A stretch of 64,000 nt of DNA from Pseudoalteromonas piratica (GTDB lineage: Bacteria > Pseudomonadota > Gammaproteobacteria > Enterobacterales > Alteromonadaceae), in assembly GCF_000788395.1 (NCBI RefSeq), contig NZ_CP009889.1:620001-684000 (forward strand), given 5' to 3'. Each line of letters begins with the position of its first letter. The stretch's first letter is position 1. A program made the position numbers and the translations under genes. Positions 25,596 through 35,217 of the stretch are shown here, piece by piece. The notes under the pieces are model-generated. The model had not been told where the DNA came from. It saw only the letters and a list, made by a program, of their open reading frames with translations, and did no database searches.

Positions 25596-27053
25596 ATGAC
25601 TATAGGCAATAATGATGTGGGGAATGTGGGTCAAACCACTACTCAGACGACTACAAATGTAGAAAACACGCCTGCTACAGTAAGTAATAACGCGACTAAC
25701 AATCGTCAAGTGACTGATGTAACAAACCAATCCGAAACCCAAGCACAACAAGCAACATCAAATGATAACCGCAATGCATTTCAAAAAATGGTTGATGGTT
25801 TCTGTGAAAAGTTTGGAGAATTTTGGAGCAAAGTGGAAACACGATTTGAAAATTCACGTTTATTCCACGGGTTGCAGGGCGTGCGCGAGGCCGCAGTCAC
25901 GACAAAAGAGATGACTCAGGAAGCGACTGCAAATACGCTAGGTCATGATGAACAGGCAATTCAAGTGCGTGTTGATCGCGATATGCGACTAAATCGACCT
26001 GCAGATAAGTTAAGTGCAGAGACGAGCTATACAATATTGAATGCGTACCCTGGAACGAGTCATCATTTAAATGAAAGCTTTTTATTGAAAGAGCTTGATA
26101 ATAACACCCCATTAGCAAATGTTTTGACTAAACAAATTGCAAAGGAATTTGCGACAGAAAATCTAGAATTTCTGAAATCAATTCAGCAAAACTTTTTAAT
26201 TGATGCAGATGCACCGCTTTCAAGGCAAAGCCAAAATTTAGATTTTACCTTGGGTAATACGCTAGAGGTTCACAGCAAATTCGTCAGTACAAATTCTGAT
26301 TTACAAATAAATATCGCTGGTGGCGCACGCAGTGTATTCTCACAAGATATCCAAAATTATCTAGAAGCACTCAAAGATCTGGAACTAGCAACACGCGCAC
26401 AAACTGAAGATAATCCAGCACGCATTGAAACAGCTCAAATACCTGCGAATCAATTGAATAAAATGACTCCAATTGTACAGCCCGAGCAACTCGCACAACT
26501 CGAAGCGGTGGACGTAAAACGCTCCGAAACTTTAGAGCAGAGCGATCCTTTATTTGCGCAAAAGCAAGCAGTTCTTGATTGTAAAGAAAATCTTGATATT
26601 TCGTTTAGGGCGGCGGCAAAAGAGGCGACCTATTTACTCAATGCAGCGAATACCAGCATTGTTATTCAGCTGCAAAAAAACATTGAGGGCACGCGTTTTG
26701 ATCCGCAAGCAAATGCAGCTCCGGCTCCAACTATTGCACCTACTGTTGCCCCGACTATCGCTGCAACTGTTGCTCCGACATTGGCGCCAGCAGGCGCACC
26801 AACTGCTGCAAATGATCAAATAACTCATTCAAGCACGTTTAGTCACAGTCATATGACATTAGCGCATATTTCAAAAGTTGCGGATGTGATAGAGCCAACA
26901 AATAGCTTGTCGGTAAATGATTTAAGTGTACCACAAAATGACGATCAATTAGCTATTTCAGACGAGACTAATGGCAATGTATCAAATAATCCGATTGGCA
27001 GAACACACACCTATGGCAATACCTTAACGGTACCGGGAATGGGCGAAAATTAA
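25596..27053 (+). CDS. Putative T3SS effector with an RGS-like (G-protein regulator) domain
   Basis: A 485-residue protein without signal peptide. Residues 1-60 are Thr/Asn/Gln-rich and disordered, as in T3SS secretion signals; about 60-120 are helical and could bind a chaperone. Residues about 160-345 resemble an RGS domain: KEFATENLEFLKSIQQNF (RGS helix 4, cf. EENIDFW in RGS4), HSKFVSTNSDLQINI (cf. YNEFISVQATKEVNL) with Asn239 at the place of the RGS4 Gα-contacting Asn128 and Arg245 at Arg134, then after a roughly 60-residue insertion LFAQKQAVLDCKENLDISF (cf. the final helix pair). A Pro/Ala/Thr repeat (about 376-405) and disordered tail follow. Two CesT-like chaperone genes come next. RGS proteins speed GTP hydrolysis by Gα, a eukaryotic target. 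The match was seen by eye only. Confidence 0.6.
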   Translation: MTIGNNDVGNVGQTTTQTTTNVENTPATVSNNATNNRQVTDVTNQSETQAQQATSNDNRNAFQKMVDGFCEKFGEFWSKVETRFENSRLFHGLQGVREAAVTTKEMTQEATANTLGHDEQAIQVRVDRDMRLNRPADKLSAETSYTILNAYPGTSHHLNESFLLKELDNNTPLANVLTKQIAKEFATENLEFLKSIQQNFLIDADAPLSRQSQNLDFTLGNTLEVHSKFVSTNSDLQINIAGGARSVFSQDIQNYLEALKDLELATRAQTEDNPARIETAQIPANQLNKMTPIVQPEQLAQLEAVDVKRSETLEQSDPLFAQKQAVLDCKENLDISFRAAAKEATYLLNAANTSIVIQLQKNIEGTRFDPQANAAPAPTIAPTVAPTIAATVAPTLAPAGAPTAANDQITHSSTFSHSHMTLAHISKVADVIEPTNSLSVNDLSVPQNDDQLAISDETNGNVSNNPIGRTHTYGNTLTVPGMGEN

Positions 27054-27087
27054 TCCGCTATAACAAACACGTTAACTGTATTAAACC

Positions 27088-27112
27088 AGTGGAGCAGTTA
27101 AGCTGCTTCACT
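27088..27112 (+). other. mRNA hairpin before the first effector chaperone
   Basis: AGTGGAGCAG pairs with CTGCTTCACT (10 bp, one G-T pair, five-base loop) just upstream of the AGAGAG ribosome site. No T-run follows, so it may protect or tune the downstream message rather than terminate. Confidence 0.4.
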
Positions 27113-27125
27113 AAGAGAGAATATC

Positions 27126-27584
27126 ATGAGTAATAAATTCAAAGAATTAGTCACTGAATGTGCAAAGCTTATTGGCTTCGACAAACCTGATGTAAAAGAA
27201 GACTTTTATGCACTTTTGATTGATGGCATTCGAGTGTTAATAGAACCCGCTGATGCCACTGAGACGGAAAAAGAAAGTCTTTTTTTCTATGCTCAACTAG
27301 AAACGCTGAATGATGATGAGGTTCCGCCAGTAAGCACGTTTATTCTGCAAAAAAATGCCGAATTTAGCGCAACTGGTGGCACGTCGATTGGTGTTTTACC
27401 GAATGACAATATCGTGACAATTTATCAATTGTTACCAAGTGAGTTAGACCGTGCAGAATTGGTTATCGCAGAGTTAAATAAGTTTGTCGACATTGCTGAA
27501 CAAATTAAAAAAGACATCGCCGAAGTTAAATACTTACCGACATCAACAAACCAGCCATTAGATAACACACTGTTATCAGTGTAG
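27126..27584 (+). CDS. CesT/SycE-type class I effector chaperone, copy 1
   Basis: A 152-residue acidic protein with the class I chaperone plan: N-terminal helix (FKELVTECAKLIGF), beta strands with LLIDGIRVLIEP, and a C-terminal helix (LDRAELVIAELNKFVDIAEQI). Such homodimers bind the N-terminal region of one effector and deliver it to the secretion ATPase. The nearest client is the RGS-like protein encoded just upstream. It shares its C-terminal LLSV and overall layout with the next gene, so the two are probably old duplicates that could serve as a pair or bind different clients. Confidence 0.75.
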   Translation: MSNKFKELVTECAKLIGFDKPDVKEDFYALLIDGIRVLIEPADATETEKESLFFYAQLETLNDDEVPPVSTFILQKNAEFSATGGTSIGVLPNDNIVTIYQLLPSELDRAELVIAELNKFVDIAEQIKKDIAEVKYLPTSTNQPLDNTLLSV

Positions 27585-27602
27585 CGCGAAGGAGTAATTA
27601 AT

Positions 27603-28046
27603 ATGAAACAATTCAAATTAATGGTTGAAGAAGCGTGCGCTTTATTAGAAGTCACACCACACGCACTGTCAGATGAAGATTATCAAGTAAATATAGAGCA
27701 GTTAGTGTTTCGTATCTCGTTCCATCCGAGTGACGGCACGTTTGGCTTAAAAGCAGCGTTAGCAAAACCGACAAGTGATTTACCTTCATCTGTGTATAAC
27801 TTAATGCTAAATGCCAATGCCACAGGTGTTCAATTACAAGGGTGTAAAGTGGGCATTGATGCAACAAGCAATCAAATTGTGCTGGTAAAATTATTACCTT
27901 CGGTAATTGAAGAGGGTGAACACTTAGCACAAAAGATTTTATCTTTTACACAGGTAGCACTGTTTTGGCAAATGACCTTAACAACCGCGAAAGATGATAT
28001 GACCGATGAGGTTATGCCATTGCACTCGAGCTTGTTATCGGTTTAA
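27603..28046 (+). CDS. CesT/SycE-type class I effector chaperone, copy 2
   Basis: A 147-residue relative of the previous gene, with the same helix, strands, helix order (FKLMVEEACALLEV; VFRISFHPSDGTFGLKAAL; IEEGEHLAQKILSF) and the same LLSV C-terminus. It lies 18 bases downstream and is surely co-transcribed. Client possibilities are the RGS-like protein and the second candidate effector at 41004, whose gene has no chaperone of its own. Confidence 0.75.
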   Translation: MKQFKLMVEEACALLEVTPHALSDEDYQVNIEQLVFRISFHPSDGTFGLKAALAKPTSDLPSSVYNLMLNANATGVQLQGCKVGIDATSNQIVLVKLLPSVIEEGEHLAQKILSFTQVALFWQMTLTTAKDDMTDEVMPLHSSLLSV

Positions 28047-28073
28047 TAAGGTAAGTTTAAACGGGGGGATTCT

Positions 28074-28796
28074 ATGGTGCATGATGTTGAAGCAATTCCG
28101 CAAACAATTTTAATTATTGGTACGGATCATATCGCTGTAGAACGCCTCCAAACTGGGTTTGCAGAGGTTGGCTGGTTTGTTTTGGTTGAACAAAATTGCC
28201 AACGTGCACTCGGCTTAATGGCACATTTAACTGTCTCAGCAGTGTGTATTTTTGATCAAGGTAATGATCTTGAATCAGATGTTGCGTCACTCAAAAGTAA
28301 AACACAGGGTATGTTGTTTGTGTTATCAGATAATCTAAATGCAGATCAACGTTTAGCGTTTTATAACCTAGGTGTGAATCATGTATTTGTTCAGCAAGCC
28401 CTCGCGCTTGAAGTTAGAACAGTGATTACGACTTTGCAACAGCAACAATTAATGCAATCACTGCCAACTGTTACCCCCATAATGGAAGCGAAAAAGTGGC
28501 ATTTTTGTTCACAAAGCCGAGTACTCAGTGTCGATGAAAAGGTCATTGGTTCATTGTCATACAGCGAAGCTAAAATATTAAAAATGCTGATTGATAATCG
28601 CAATGAAACGTTATCAAGAGAGCGCTTAATGATGGCGTTAGGACGATTTAGACCAAACCCAGAAGATCGCACATTAGATAGACTAATTTGCAATTTACGT
28701 AAAAAATTTAAAAAAGTGTGCCCTAACACACAGTTCATTTTATCTCTTTATGGCCATGGCTATGTGTTTACATCGCCAAATACAACGCAAATCTAG
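28074..28796 (+). CDS. Atypical OmpR-type regulator with a degenerate receiver
   Basis: A 240-residue protein. The C-terminal winged-helix DNA-binding domain (about 140-235) is normal: LSYSEAKILKMLIDNRNE, then RTLDRLICNLRKKFKK and LYGHGYVF. The N-terminal part (about 10-125) has the receiver fold but lacks key residues: the acidic pair is reduced (ILIIGTD), and the conserved Lys is replaced (VNHVFVQQ). Asp61 may remain at the phospho-acceptor place. It is probably not controlled by ordinary phosphorylation. Encoded between effector chaperones and sctW behind a G-rich ribosome site, so likely a T3SS regulator; no kinase is adjacent. Confidence 0.82.
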   Translation: MVHDVEAIPQTILIIGTDHIAVERLQTGFAEVGWFVLVEQNCQRALGLMAHLTVSAVCIFDQGNDLESDVASLKSKTQGMLFVLSDNLNADQRLAFYNLGVNHVFVQQALALEVRTVITTLQQQQLMQSLPTVTPIMEAKKWHFCSQSRVLSVDEKVIGSLSYSEAKILKMLIDNRNETLSRERLMMALGRFRPNPEDRTLDRLICNLRKKFKKVCPNTQFILSLYGHGYVFTSPNTTQI

Positions 28797-28882
28797 TGCG
28801 TGGCCAAAACTTAATAAAAACTCGTCTTTTTTCACAAAAATAACCTTGTTAATTAATTTACTCTTATCCTAAGGAGTGAAAT

Positions 28883-29983
28883 ATGTCTATAAATGCAGCG
28901 CCAATAAACCCAAATCAGTTTAATGCAAAACTGGCGGGAGCAAATGTCGAAACGAAAACAACCAGTCAGTTTCAAAACACATCTGTTGGAGTGATTGGAA
29001 ACAGTGCGCAAAATCATTTGAATGCGCTAGAAGAATTGACCAAAGCGTTGGGCGATAAAGCATCAGCTCAATTTACGCAAAGTAAAGCCAAAGACATGCG
29101 CCAGTCAAATGCTGACCGTGTTGAAAAAATTCAGCAATTAATGGAAATGGCGTTTAAAGTTGAAAAACGCAACCAATTAGATGAATTAGCGGCAGATTTA
29201 CTTTCAGGTGGCAAAACAGACCATCAAGCGCTTAGACAAAAATTACAAGAATTCAGCGATGATGTAACGGAGCAATACATTGGCTTATTAAGTGTGCGAG
29301 AGCAACTTAGTGCTGGCGAGGGCAATGAAGCCATTCTTCAACTTGTTAACCAACAATTAGCTGAACTAGAGCGCAAATACGGTCAAACACTGACATTAGG
29401 TGTTAATACCTTTATTCCGACAATTGAAGCTGCCAATGCAGGTTTAGATGAAGGTAGTCAACTACGCCAATTCTATGCAGATTCGGTCATGGATTATCAA
29501 GGTACTGCTGCTGCATTTTCGGATTTAATTGAAAAGTATGGTGAGAGTCGTTTTGAGACTGCGGTTGCTTTTATGTTGCAGGCGCTCGCGGCGGATTATG
29601 AAGCGCAAGGCAGCAGTATCGATAAGTCGCAGCTTAGTGTGATTATGAAAGATATGAACCGACTGAAAATGCTGGCGGCGATGTTTGATCAGTGTAACGA
29701 GGTTGCGCAAAAGCTCGACCAAGCACAAGTCACGCCACGTGGACTAATGCAAAGTGTTATTACCATAAATGATATGCCGTGGGCAGAACAAGCTGACGTG
29801 GAAAGAGCACTTAATATAGGTGATTTACCGCTTGGTACACAAATCAACTTGTTTGCTGAGGTACGTAATATTGTGAACAACATTCCACATGATGCGTTTA
29901 AAGACCCAGAGCAGCACGGGCAATGTGTATTGGCATTAGAAGCAGCGCGTCATGCGGTGATTGCAATCGAGGAAGCGCTATGA
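28883..29983 (+). CDS. sctW: T3SS gatekeeper SctW (fused YopN-TyeA type)
   Basis: A 366-residue gatekeeper that holds back effector release until host contact. Residues about 1-60 form the secretion and chaperone-binding region, about 75-270 the YopN/HrpJ X-bundle domains, and the C-terminal about 90 residues the TyeA-like part (ITINDMPWAEQADVERAL ... LFAEVRNIVNNIP). In Yersinia these are two proteins; here they are one, as in several other systems. AAGGAG lies before the ATG. The stop overlaps the sycN-like start as ATGA. Confidence 0.93.
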   Translation: MSINAAPINPNQFNAKLAGANVETKTTSQFQNTSVGVIGNSAQNHLNALEELTKALGDKASAQFTQSKAKDMRQSNADRVEKIQQLMEMAFKVEKRNQLDELAADLLSGGKTDHQALRQKLQEFSDDVTEQYIGLLSVREQLSAGEGNEAILQLVNQQLAELERKYGQTLTLGVNTFIPTIEAANAGLDEGSQLRQFYADSVMDYQGTAAAFSDLIEKYGESRFETAVAFMLQALAADYEAQGSSIDKSQLSVIMKDMNRLKMLAAMFDQCNEVAQKLDQAQVTPRGLMQSVITINDMPWAEQADVERALNIGDLPLGTQINLFAEVRNIVNNIPHDAFKDPEQHGQCVLALEAARHAVIAIEEAL

Positions 29984-30354
29984 CTGACTGGTTAGAGAGC
30001 AGCTTAGATGGTTTTTTAGCCAAGCTCGGTTTACCGATGCAGCCTTGGCAGAGTTCTCCTCATTTGTCTTTGCAATTCGATGGAGACATAACCTGTGAAA
30101 TATCTGTTCTCGATTCGCAATTAATGGTGAGTTTTTTAACACCTATCGTGTTATCGAGTCAGACTCAGGTTCTCGCCTATTTAACCAAGATGAACCCGAT
30201 CCATTTTCAAAAAGGGCAATTTTTCCGTTATCACTGGTATCAAAACCAAGCCATTGTGCAGCTAAATTTAGCTCACGAAGAGGTTACCGAAATTGCGCTA
30301 GAGCAAGCGTTTACCGCCTTACTTAATGAAAGCCAAACGATTAAGGCATTGTAA
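29980..30354 (+). CDS. SycN-like gatekeeper chaperone
   Basis: A 124-residue class I chaperone (Yersinia SycN is 123) that with YscB binds SctW. N-terminal helix WLESSLDGFLAKLGLPMQPW resembles SycN's opening; beta strands and a C-terminal helix (ALEQAFTALLNESQ) follow. The start is set by the ATGA overlap with sctW; a longer in-frame start 57 bases upstream would lie wholly within sctW. Order sctW-sycN-sctX-sctY-sctV equals Yersinia virA/virB. Confidence 0.87.
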   Translation: MTDWLESSLDGFLAKLGLPMQPWQSSPHLSLQFDGDITCEISVLDSQLMVSFLTPIVLSSQTQVLAYLTKMNPIHFQKGQFFRYHWYQNQAIVQLNLAHEEVTEIALEQAFTALLNESQTIKAL

Positions 30355-30734
30355 TGAGCACACCAATTGATTTAAAAGTGGGTTTAACCTCCATCAGTCA
30401 TATACGACATGACGAAGTGCCGACAAAACTACCTGAAAAGTCAGAATTGCCCCAGCTAGGTGAAGCGATTGACTCGCATTTTGATGCGCTTTTTCACGTT
30501 TACCAAGGTCAAACGTTAGTCGAAAATACTTGCCGGTTATCCGACGCAACATGTAAAGAAATTGCGCATCTCAATTTATTCAATATGCCTACCGATACCT
30601 TGCAATGGTTAGGCGAAATGAAAAAAAGTGGCGATGTAGACACCAAAACAGAGCAAGAAGCTAGAGCGGTGTTAAACGAAATTGCAGAGTTGTCTTTAAT
30701 TTTGAATATCAGTAGTAAATTGTTGGTGCAATGA
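30354..30734 (+). CDS. sctX: T3SS early-secreted protein SctX (YscX family)
   Basis: A 126-residue protein (YscX is 122) specific to Ysc-type systems; it is exported early and with SctY binds the export gate SctV. Visible: a disordered N-terminus and helical C-terminal half ending [14 protein letters not shown], comparable with the YscX tail LLQIILNLLHKV. Start overlaps the previous stop as TAATG. Assignment rests on position, size and the tail. Confidence 0.85.
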   Translation: MSTPIDLKVGLTSISHIRHDEVPTKLPEKSELPQLGEAIDSHFDALFHVYQGQTLVENTCRLSDATCKEIAHLNLFNMPTDTLQWLGEMKKSGDVDTKTEQEARAVLNEIAELSLILNISSKLLVQ

Positions 30735-31138
30735 TGACCGAAACCCCTGTTCAACACAATAAAATAGAGCGGCCACATCGCGAGTATCGTCAATGGCTAT
30801 TGATGCAAGCGCAGCTGCAACAAGATTATGCCAGCAATGAAAAAGCGGTGTCGTTAATTAATTTGGTTGAGTCGGTTTATGGTGCCGATTTAGAAACAGG
30901 TCTGATGCTCTGTCGTGCTTGGGCAGATCTTGGCGAATTAACCTTATTAGAACAACGCGTAGAGCGATTGCTTGCGGACAACCAATTGAACTGTGAACAG
31001 CGTGCAGCAATTTATTATTGTTTAAGCTTTTCACGATTCCAAGCGGACGATCTTATTGGTGCACGAAGAGCCCATCAGTTGTACCTATCTTTAGCTTCAA
31101 ATATAAATCAGGAAAGTGATGAAAAACCTTCTGCTTAA
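30731..31138 (+). CDS. sctY: T3SS chaperone SctY (YscY family)
   Basis: A 135-residue TPR-like protein, partner and chaperone of SctX. Helical repeats are seen at about 40-110 ([40 protein letters not shown]). ATG overlaps the sctX stop by four bases, and the 3' end overlaps sctV by 20. Position between sctX and sctV and the TPR character match YscY. Confidence 0.85.
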   Translation: MMTETPVQHNKIERPHREYRQWLLMQAQLQQDYASNEKAVSLINLVESVYGADLETGLMLCRAWADLGELTLLEQRVERLLADNQLNCEQRAAIYYCLSFSRFQADDLIGARRAHQLYLSLASNINQESDEKPSA

Positions 31139-33233
31139 AATGAGTCAACGCAGTGACTTAGCACTTGCAGTGTTACTTGTCGCCATCATTTTTATGATGA
31201 TTCTACCGCTACCAACTGGCTTGGTTGATGGCTTAATTGCAATGAACCTTTCAATTGCAGTGGTGCTACTGATGATGTCGGTATACATCAAATCACCGCT
31301 TGAGTTTACTGCATTTCCAGCCGTGTTGTTGATCACTACACTCTTTCGTTTGGCACTTTCCATTACCACTACCCGCCTTATCCTAATGGATGGAGATGCC
31401 GGTGATATCATTACGACATTTGGTAACTTTGTTGTGGGTGGTAATTTAGTGGTCGGTGTGGTTATTTTCTTAATTATTACTATTGTGCAATTTATGGTTA
31501 TTACCAAAGGGGCTGAGCGTGTCGCTGAGGTAAGTGCACGCTTTTCACTTGATGCCATGCCGGGCAAACAAATGAGTATCGACGGTGATATGCGCGCAGG
31601 GGTATTAGACGTTGATGAAGCGCGAGTAAAGCGAAATGCTCTAAGCCGTGAGAGTCAGTTATTTGGCTCAATGGACGGTGCAATGAAGTTTGTAAAAGGC
31701 GATGCTGTCGCTGGTTTAATTATTATTTTCGTGAATATATTAGGCGGCATTATCATTGGTATGAGTCAAGCCGCGATGTCGGCAGGCGAAGCCCTTGAGG
31801 TGTATTCAATTCTAACCATAGGTGATGGTCTTATTTCGCAAATTCCAGCACTGTTTATTTCAATTACTGCCGGTATTATCGTTACCCGTGTTTCTGCAGG
31901 TGATGAAGATGAAGAAGATCAACAAAACTTAGGTGGCGATATTGGCTCACAGGTGACGGCTCAGCCAAAAGCGCTGCTTATCGGCGCAGCACTCTTGACT
32001 GGTTTTGCACTTATTCCTGGTTTTCCAACGCTTATTTTCTTAGGTTTTGCTGCGGTGATTGGTGCAGGTGGCTTCTATTTAATAAAGCGTAATCAAGATG
32101 CAGTTCAAACAGTTGAGACCTTGCCAGAAGTATTGTCAAAAGGCAGTGGCGCTGCAGCGACAAGTTCTGCTGAAAGTAAAAAAGCAACGGCTAAAAGTAA
32201 AGCGCAAGGTGATGATTTTTCGATTACTGTTCCGCTCTTGGTTGATGTATCTGCGAATTTAGAAACAGCCCTTGATGCGACCAATTTAAATGCTGAGCTT
32301 GCAGAAGTCAGAAGAGCACTTTACTTAGACATGGGCGTGCCGTTTCCCGGCGTGCATTTGCGTTTTAATGCGGCTATGCCTAAAGATGAATACGCGATTT
32401 TGATGCAAGAGCTGCCAGTGGCACGTGGCAAACTTGTACCCAATAAGATATTAGTTTCCGAGCCGGCGCAACAGTTAGATATGCTTGGTATTGCCTATCA
32501 ACAAGAGCAGGCATTCTTGCCAAATATGCCGAGTTTATGGGTTGATAAAGAGGATTTAGAAGAGGTGATTGCAGGCTCGTTATCGTATTTTTCAATCGAT
32601 AAAGTGATGACTTTTCACTTAGCCCATGTATTACGTAAATATGCAGAAGAATTTATTGGTATTCAAGAAACCCGTTTTTTACTTGAAAAACTCGAACCAC
32701 ATTACGGCGAATTAGTAAAAGAAGCCCAGCGAGTGGTGCCAATTCATAAAATGAGTGAGGTGATGCAACGGTTAGTGTCAGAAGATATCTCGATTCGAAA
32801 TCTGCGCGTTATCTTAGAATCTCTGGTCGAATGGGGTCAAAAAGAAAAAGATGTTGTGCAGCTCACTGAGTACATTCGTGCCAGCCAACGCCGCTTTATT
32901 TGCTACAAGTATGCTGCTGGGCAGAATGTATTGCCTGCGTTTATGCTCGATCAGCAAATTGAAGAGCAAATTCGCGGTGCCATTAGACAAACGTCAACAG
33001 GCTGTTATTTAGCACTTGATCCAAGTACTTCGCAAAAATTTATTGCGAATGCTGTGAGTACTGTGGGTGATCTCAAGAAATATCAACGTAAACCAGTGCT
33101 GCTGGTTGCGATGGACATTCGTCGCTATGTGCGCAAGCTACTTGAAAGTGAGCTCTATGAATTACCGGTTGTTTCCTTTCAAGAATTAACCAAAGAAATC
33201 AATGTGCAACCGGTTGGTAAAGTTGTCGTGTAA
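31119..33233 (+). CDS. sctV: T3SS export gate SctV (LcrD/FlhA family)
   Basis: A 704-residue export gate forming a nonamer. Eight membrane helices occupy about 15-325, with the FHIPEP-type conserved loop ([20 protein letters not shown]) at about 130-150; a linker rich in Ser/Ala/Lys (about 345-370) joins the cytoplasmic ring domain (about 375-700), which receives chaperone-substrate complexes. ATG at 31119 is directly preceded by an in-frame GTG; AGGA fits either. Followed by a palindrome and a 137-base gap before sctN. Confidence 0.97.
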   Translation: MKNLLLKMSQRSDLALAVLLVAIIFMMILPLPTGLVDGLIAMNLSIAVVLLMMSVYIKSPLEFTAFPAVLLITTLFRLALSITTTRLILMDGDAGDIITTFGNFVVGGNLVVGVVIFLIITIVQFMVITKGAERVAEVSARFSLDAMPGKQMSIDGDMRAGVLDVDEARVKRNALSRESQLFGSMDGAMKFVKGDAVAGLIIIFVNILGGIIIGMSQAAMSAGEALEVYSILTIGDGLISQIPALFISITAGIIVTRVSAGDEDEEDQQNLGGDIGSQVTAQPKALLIGAALLTGFALIPGFPTLIFLGFAAVIGAGGFYLIKRNQDAVQTVETLPEVLSKGSGAAATSSAESKKATAKSKAQGDDFSITVPLLVDVSANLETALDATNLNAELAEVRRALYLDMGVPFPGVHLRFNAAMPKDEYAILMQELPVARGKLVPNKILVSEPAQQLDMLGIAYQQEQAFLPNMPSLWVDKEDLEEVIAGSLSYFSIDKVMTFHLAHVLRKYAEEFIGIQETRFLLEKLEPHYGELVKEAQRVVPIHKMSEVMQRLVSEDISIRNLRVILESLVEWGQKEKDVVQLTEYIRASQRRFICYKYAAGQNVLPAFMLDQQIEEQIRGAIRQTSTGCYLALDPSTSQKFIANAVSTVGDLKKYQRKPVLLVAMDIRRYVRKLLESELYELPVVSFQELTKEINVQPVGKVVV

Positions 33234-33240
33234 TGGTTAA

Positions 33241-33260
33241 GCGTGGGCAATTGTCCACGC
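33241..33260 (+). terminator. Palindrome after sctV, possible attenuator
   Basis: GCGTGGGCAATTGTCCACGC is a near-perfect 20-base palindrome (one G-T pair) seven bases after the sctV stop. As RNA it folds to an 8-bp stem with an AATT loop; only a weak pyrimidine-rich stretch follows. It may reduce read-through into sctN. Confidence 0.5.
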
Positions 33261-33370
33261 CTTCAATTTCTATTCTTGCCTAAACTATAAAAAAAGCCGC
33301 CCTTGGCTAAAATCGTTATTCCTTACGTTTTTACATAATAACGCTAAGCAAAACTAACTAACGATATTCC

Positions 33371-34741
33371 GTGTCAGAATTCAGTAATACCCTAACCGAG
33401 TTAATTAACGAGCAAAAAGACGCTAACGCAAAGCGCATGGCACAGATGAATGCGAATTTATCTGTTGCACGTCCATTGCGCGTAAGGGGATGGGTGTCAC
33501 AGGTTTCGGGAACCATTATTCGGGCAGTGGTGCCCGGTGTAAAAATAGGTGAATTATGTCGTTTAGTTGATCCTGAAAATAATAGTTTTGTTCTTGCAGA
33601 AGTGGTTGGCTTTGATGAACACCAAGCACTCTTGACCCCGATGGGTGACATGATGGGGATCTCAAACAGCACAGAGGTGATCCCAACAGGCAAACCTCAC
33701 CAAATTAGGGTGGGTGAGCACCTACTCGGTGAAGTGGTTGATGGCCTTGGTCAACCGATGAATAAGGACGAACACGCTGACTCTGAAAAAGGCGCATTAA
33801 TCAGTGTGTATGCTGATGCACCAAATGCAATGACGCGAAATACCATCGAAAAACCACTCTCTTTGGGTGTTAAAGCCATTGACGGTGTGTTGAGTTGTGG
33901 CGAGGGGCAACGTCTCGGAATTTTTGCGGCTGCAGGCGGTGGTAAAAGTACCTTACTTGCCATGCTTATTCGAAATGCTGATGTTGATATCACAGTACTT
34001 GCGCTTATTGGTGAACGTGGACGTGAAGTACGCGAGTTTATTGAGCGTGATTTAGGCGAAGAAGGCCGTAAAAAAGCAGTACTTGTTGTAGCTACATCAG
34101 ATAGACCCGCGATGGAACGGGCAAAAGCAGCCCTTGTTGCTACTTCAATAGCAGAGCATTTTCGTGATCAGGGTAAAAAAGTTCTGCTGTTAATGGATTC
34201 TGTAACACGCTATGCGCGGGCGCTTCGCGAAATTGGTCTCGCAGCAGGCGAGCCGCCAACACGTCGTGGTTACCCACCTTCAGTATTTGCAGCATTACCG
34301 CAATTAATGGAGCGCGCAGGTCAATCAAATACCAGTTCGATTACGGCGTTATACACAGTTTTGGTTGAAGGTGATGATATGACCGAGCCAGTTGCCGATG
34401 AAACGCGCTCAATATTAGATGGCCATATTGTATTGTCTCGAGAGCTTGCTGCTGCGGCACATTATCCGGCAATTGATGTATTACAAAGTGCCAGTCGTGT
34501 GATGAATCATTTTGTTAGTTCAGGCCATAAACAGGCGGCACTAAGTTTACGAAATGCGCTTGCTAAATACAAAGAAGTCGAACTGCTTATTCGAATTGGT
34601 GAATACCAAAAAGGACAAGACCAAGAAACGGATAAGGCTGTGGAGGTCATTGACCGGGTGAAAGCATTTTTACAACAAGGCACAGAAGAAAACATTCCGT
34701 TTGATAAGTCTGCCGAGATGTTACAGGCGTTATTTAAATGA
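33371..34741 (+). CDS. sctN: T3SS ATPase SctN
   Basis: A 456-residue hexameric ATPase that strips chaperones and unfolds substrates. N-terminal beta-barrel (about 30-105), Walker [13 protein letters not shown] (about 183-194), Walker [15 protein letters not shown], and [15 protein letters not shown] (a T3SS/flagellar ATPase signature). The start is GTG without a strong ribosome site; alignment of [12 protein letters not shown] with typical openings supports it. First gene of the sctN-O-P-Q-R-S-T-U run, which overlaps head to tail. Confidence 0.97.
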   Translation: MSEFSNTLTELINEQKDANAKRMAQMNANLSVARPLRVRGWVSQVSGTIIRAVVPGVKIGELCRLVDPENNSFVLAEVVGFDEHQALLTPMGDMMGISNSTEVIPTGKPHQIRVGEHLLGEVVDGLGQPMNKDEHADSEKGALISVYADAPNAMTRNTIEKPLSLGVKAIDGVLSCGEGQRLGIFAAAGGGKSTLLAMLIRNADVDITVLALIGERGREVREFIERDLGEEGRKKAVLVVATSDRPAMERAKAALVATSIAEHFRDQGKKVLLLMDSVTRYARALREIGLAAGEPPTRRGYPPSVFAALPQLMERAGQSNTSSITALYTVLVEGDDMTEPVADETRSILDGHIVLSRELAAAAHYPAIDVLQSASRVMNHFVSSGHKQAALSLRNALAKYKEVELLIRIGEYQKGQDQETDKAVEVIDRVKAFLQQGTEENIPFDKSAEMLQALFK

Positions 34742-35217
34742 TGCTTGAACGCTTACAACAAATAAAACAACGCCAACGAGACAAATCAGAGCAAGCACTG
34801 TTGCAAGCTGGTGCAAGGTTGCGTGCGTTAGAAACGGAACTTAAGGGACACATTGAAACGTTAGAAGAGTATATCGTGTGGCGAAAAGATCAAGAAAAAG
34901 CCCTCTATCAGCAGGCACATGATGCGTTTTTAACACGTTCTGGCGTTGATAAGTTTCGCCTCAAAATTGCCAACCTTCGCAGCCATGATGCGACCTTGAA
35001 AAAAAATATCGCGACGTGTGAACAGCAGATTGAAGCGGCAAAAAACACGGTTCAGGTATGTCAGGCTGGGTTACAAACAGCGAATAAAGCGATGGAAAAG
35101 TTTGCTTCTTTAATTGCACTTGAAAACACAAAGCGTGCATTACTGGCCAATCGCAACGAAGAAAACCAACTCGATGAATTTGTGACATCGCGCTTTTCGG
35201 GAATGAAATCCATATGA
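34738..35217 (+). CDS. sctO: T3SS ATPase stalk SctO (YscO family)
   Basis: A 159-residue protein that is one long charged coiled coil (helices about 1-70 and 85-145), the FliJ/YscO stalk that inserts in the SctN hexamer and contacts SctV. Rich in Gln, Lys, Glu and Ala with no membrane or signal segment. Start overlaps sctN by four bases; stop overlaps sctP by four. Confidence 0.9.
   Translation: MMLERLQQIKQRQRDKSEQALLQAGARLRALETELKGHIETLEEYIVWRKDQEKALYQQAHDAFLTRSGVDKFRLKIANLRSHDATLKKNIATCEQQIEAAKNTVQVCQAGLQTANKAMEKFASLIALENTKRALLANRNEENQLDEFVTSRFSGMKSI

Noticed and set aside
33287..33316. AAAAAAGCC...GGCTA as a second hairpin before sctN.
   Set aside because: Only four or five base pairs; not distinguishable from chance.
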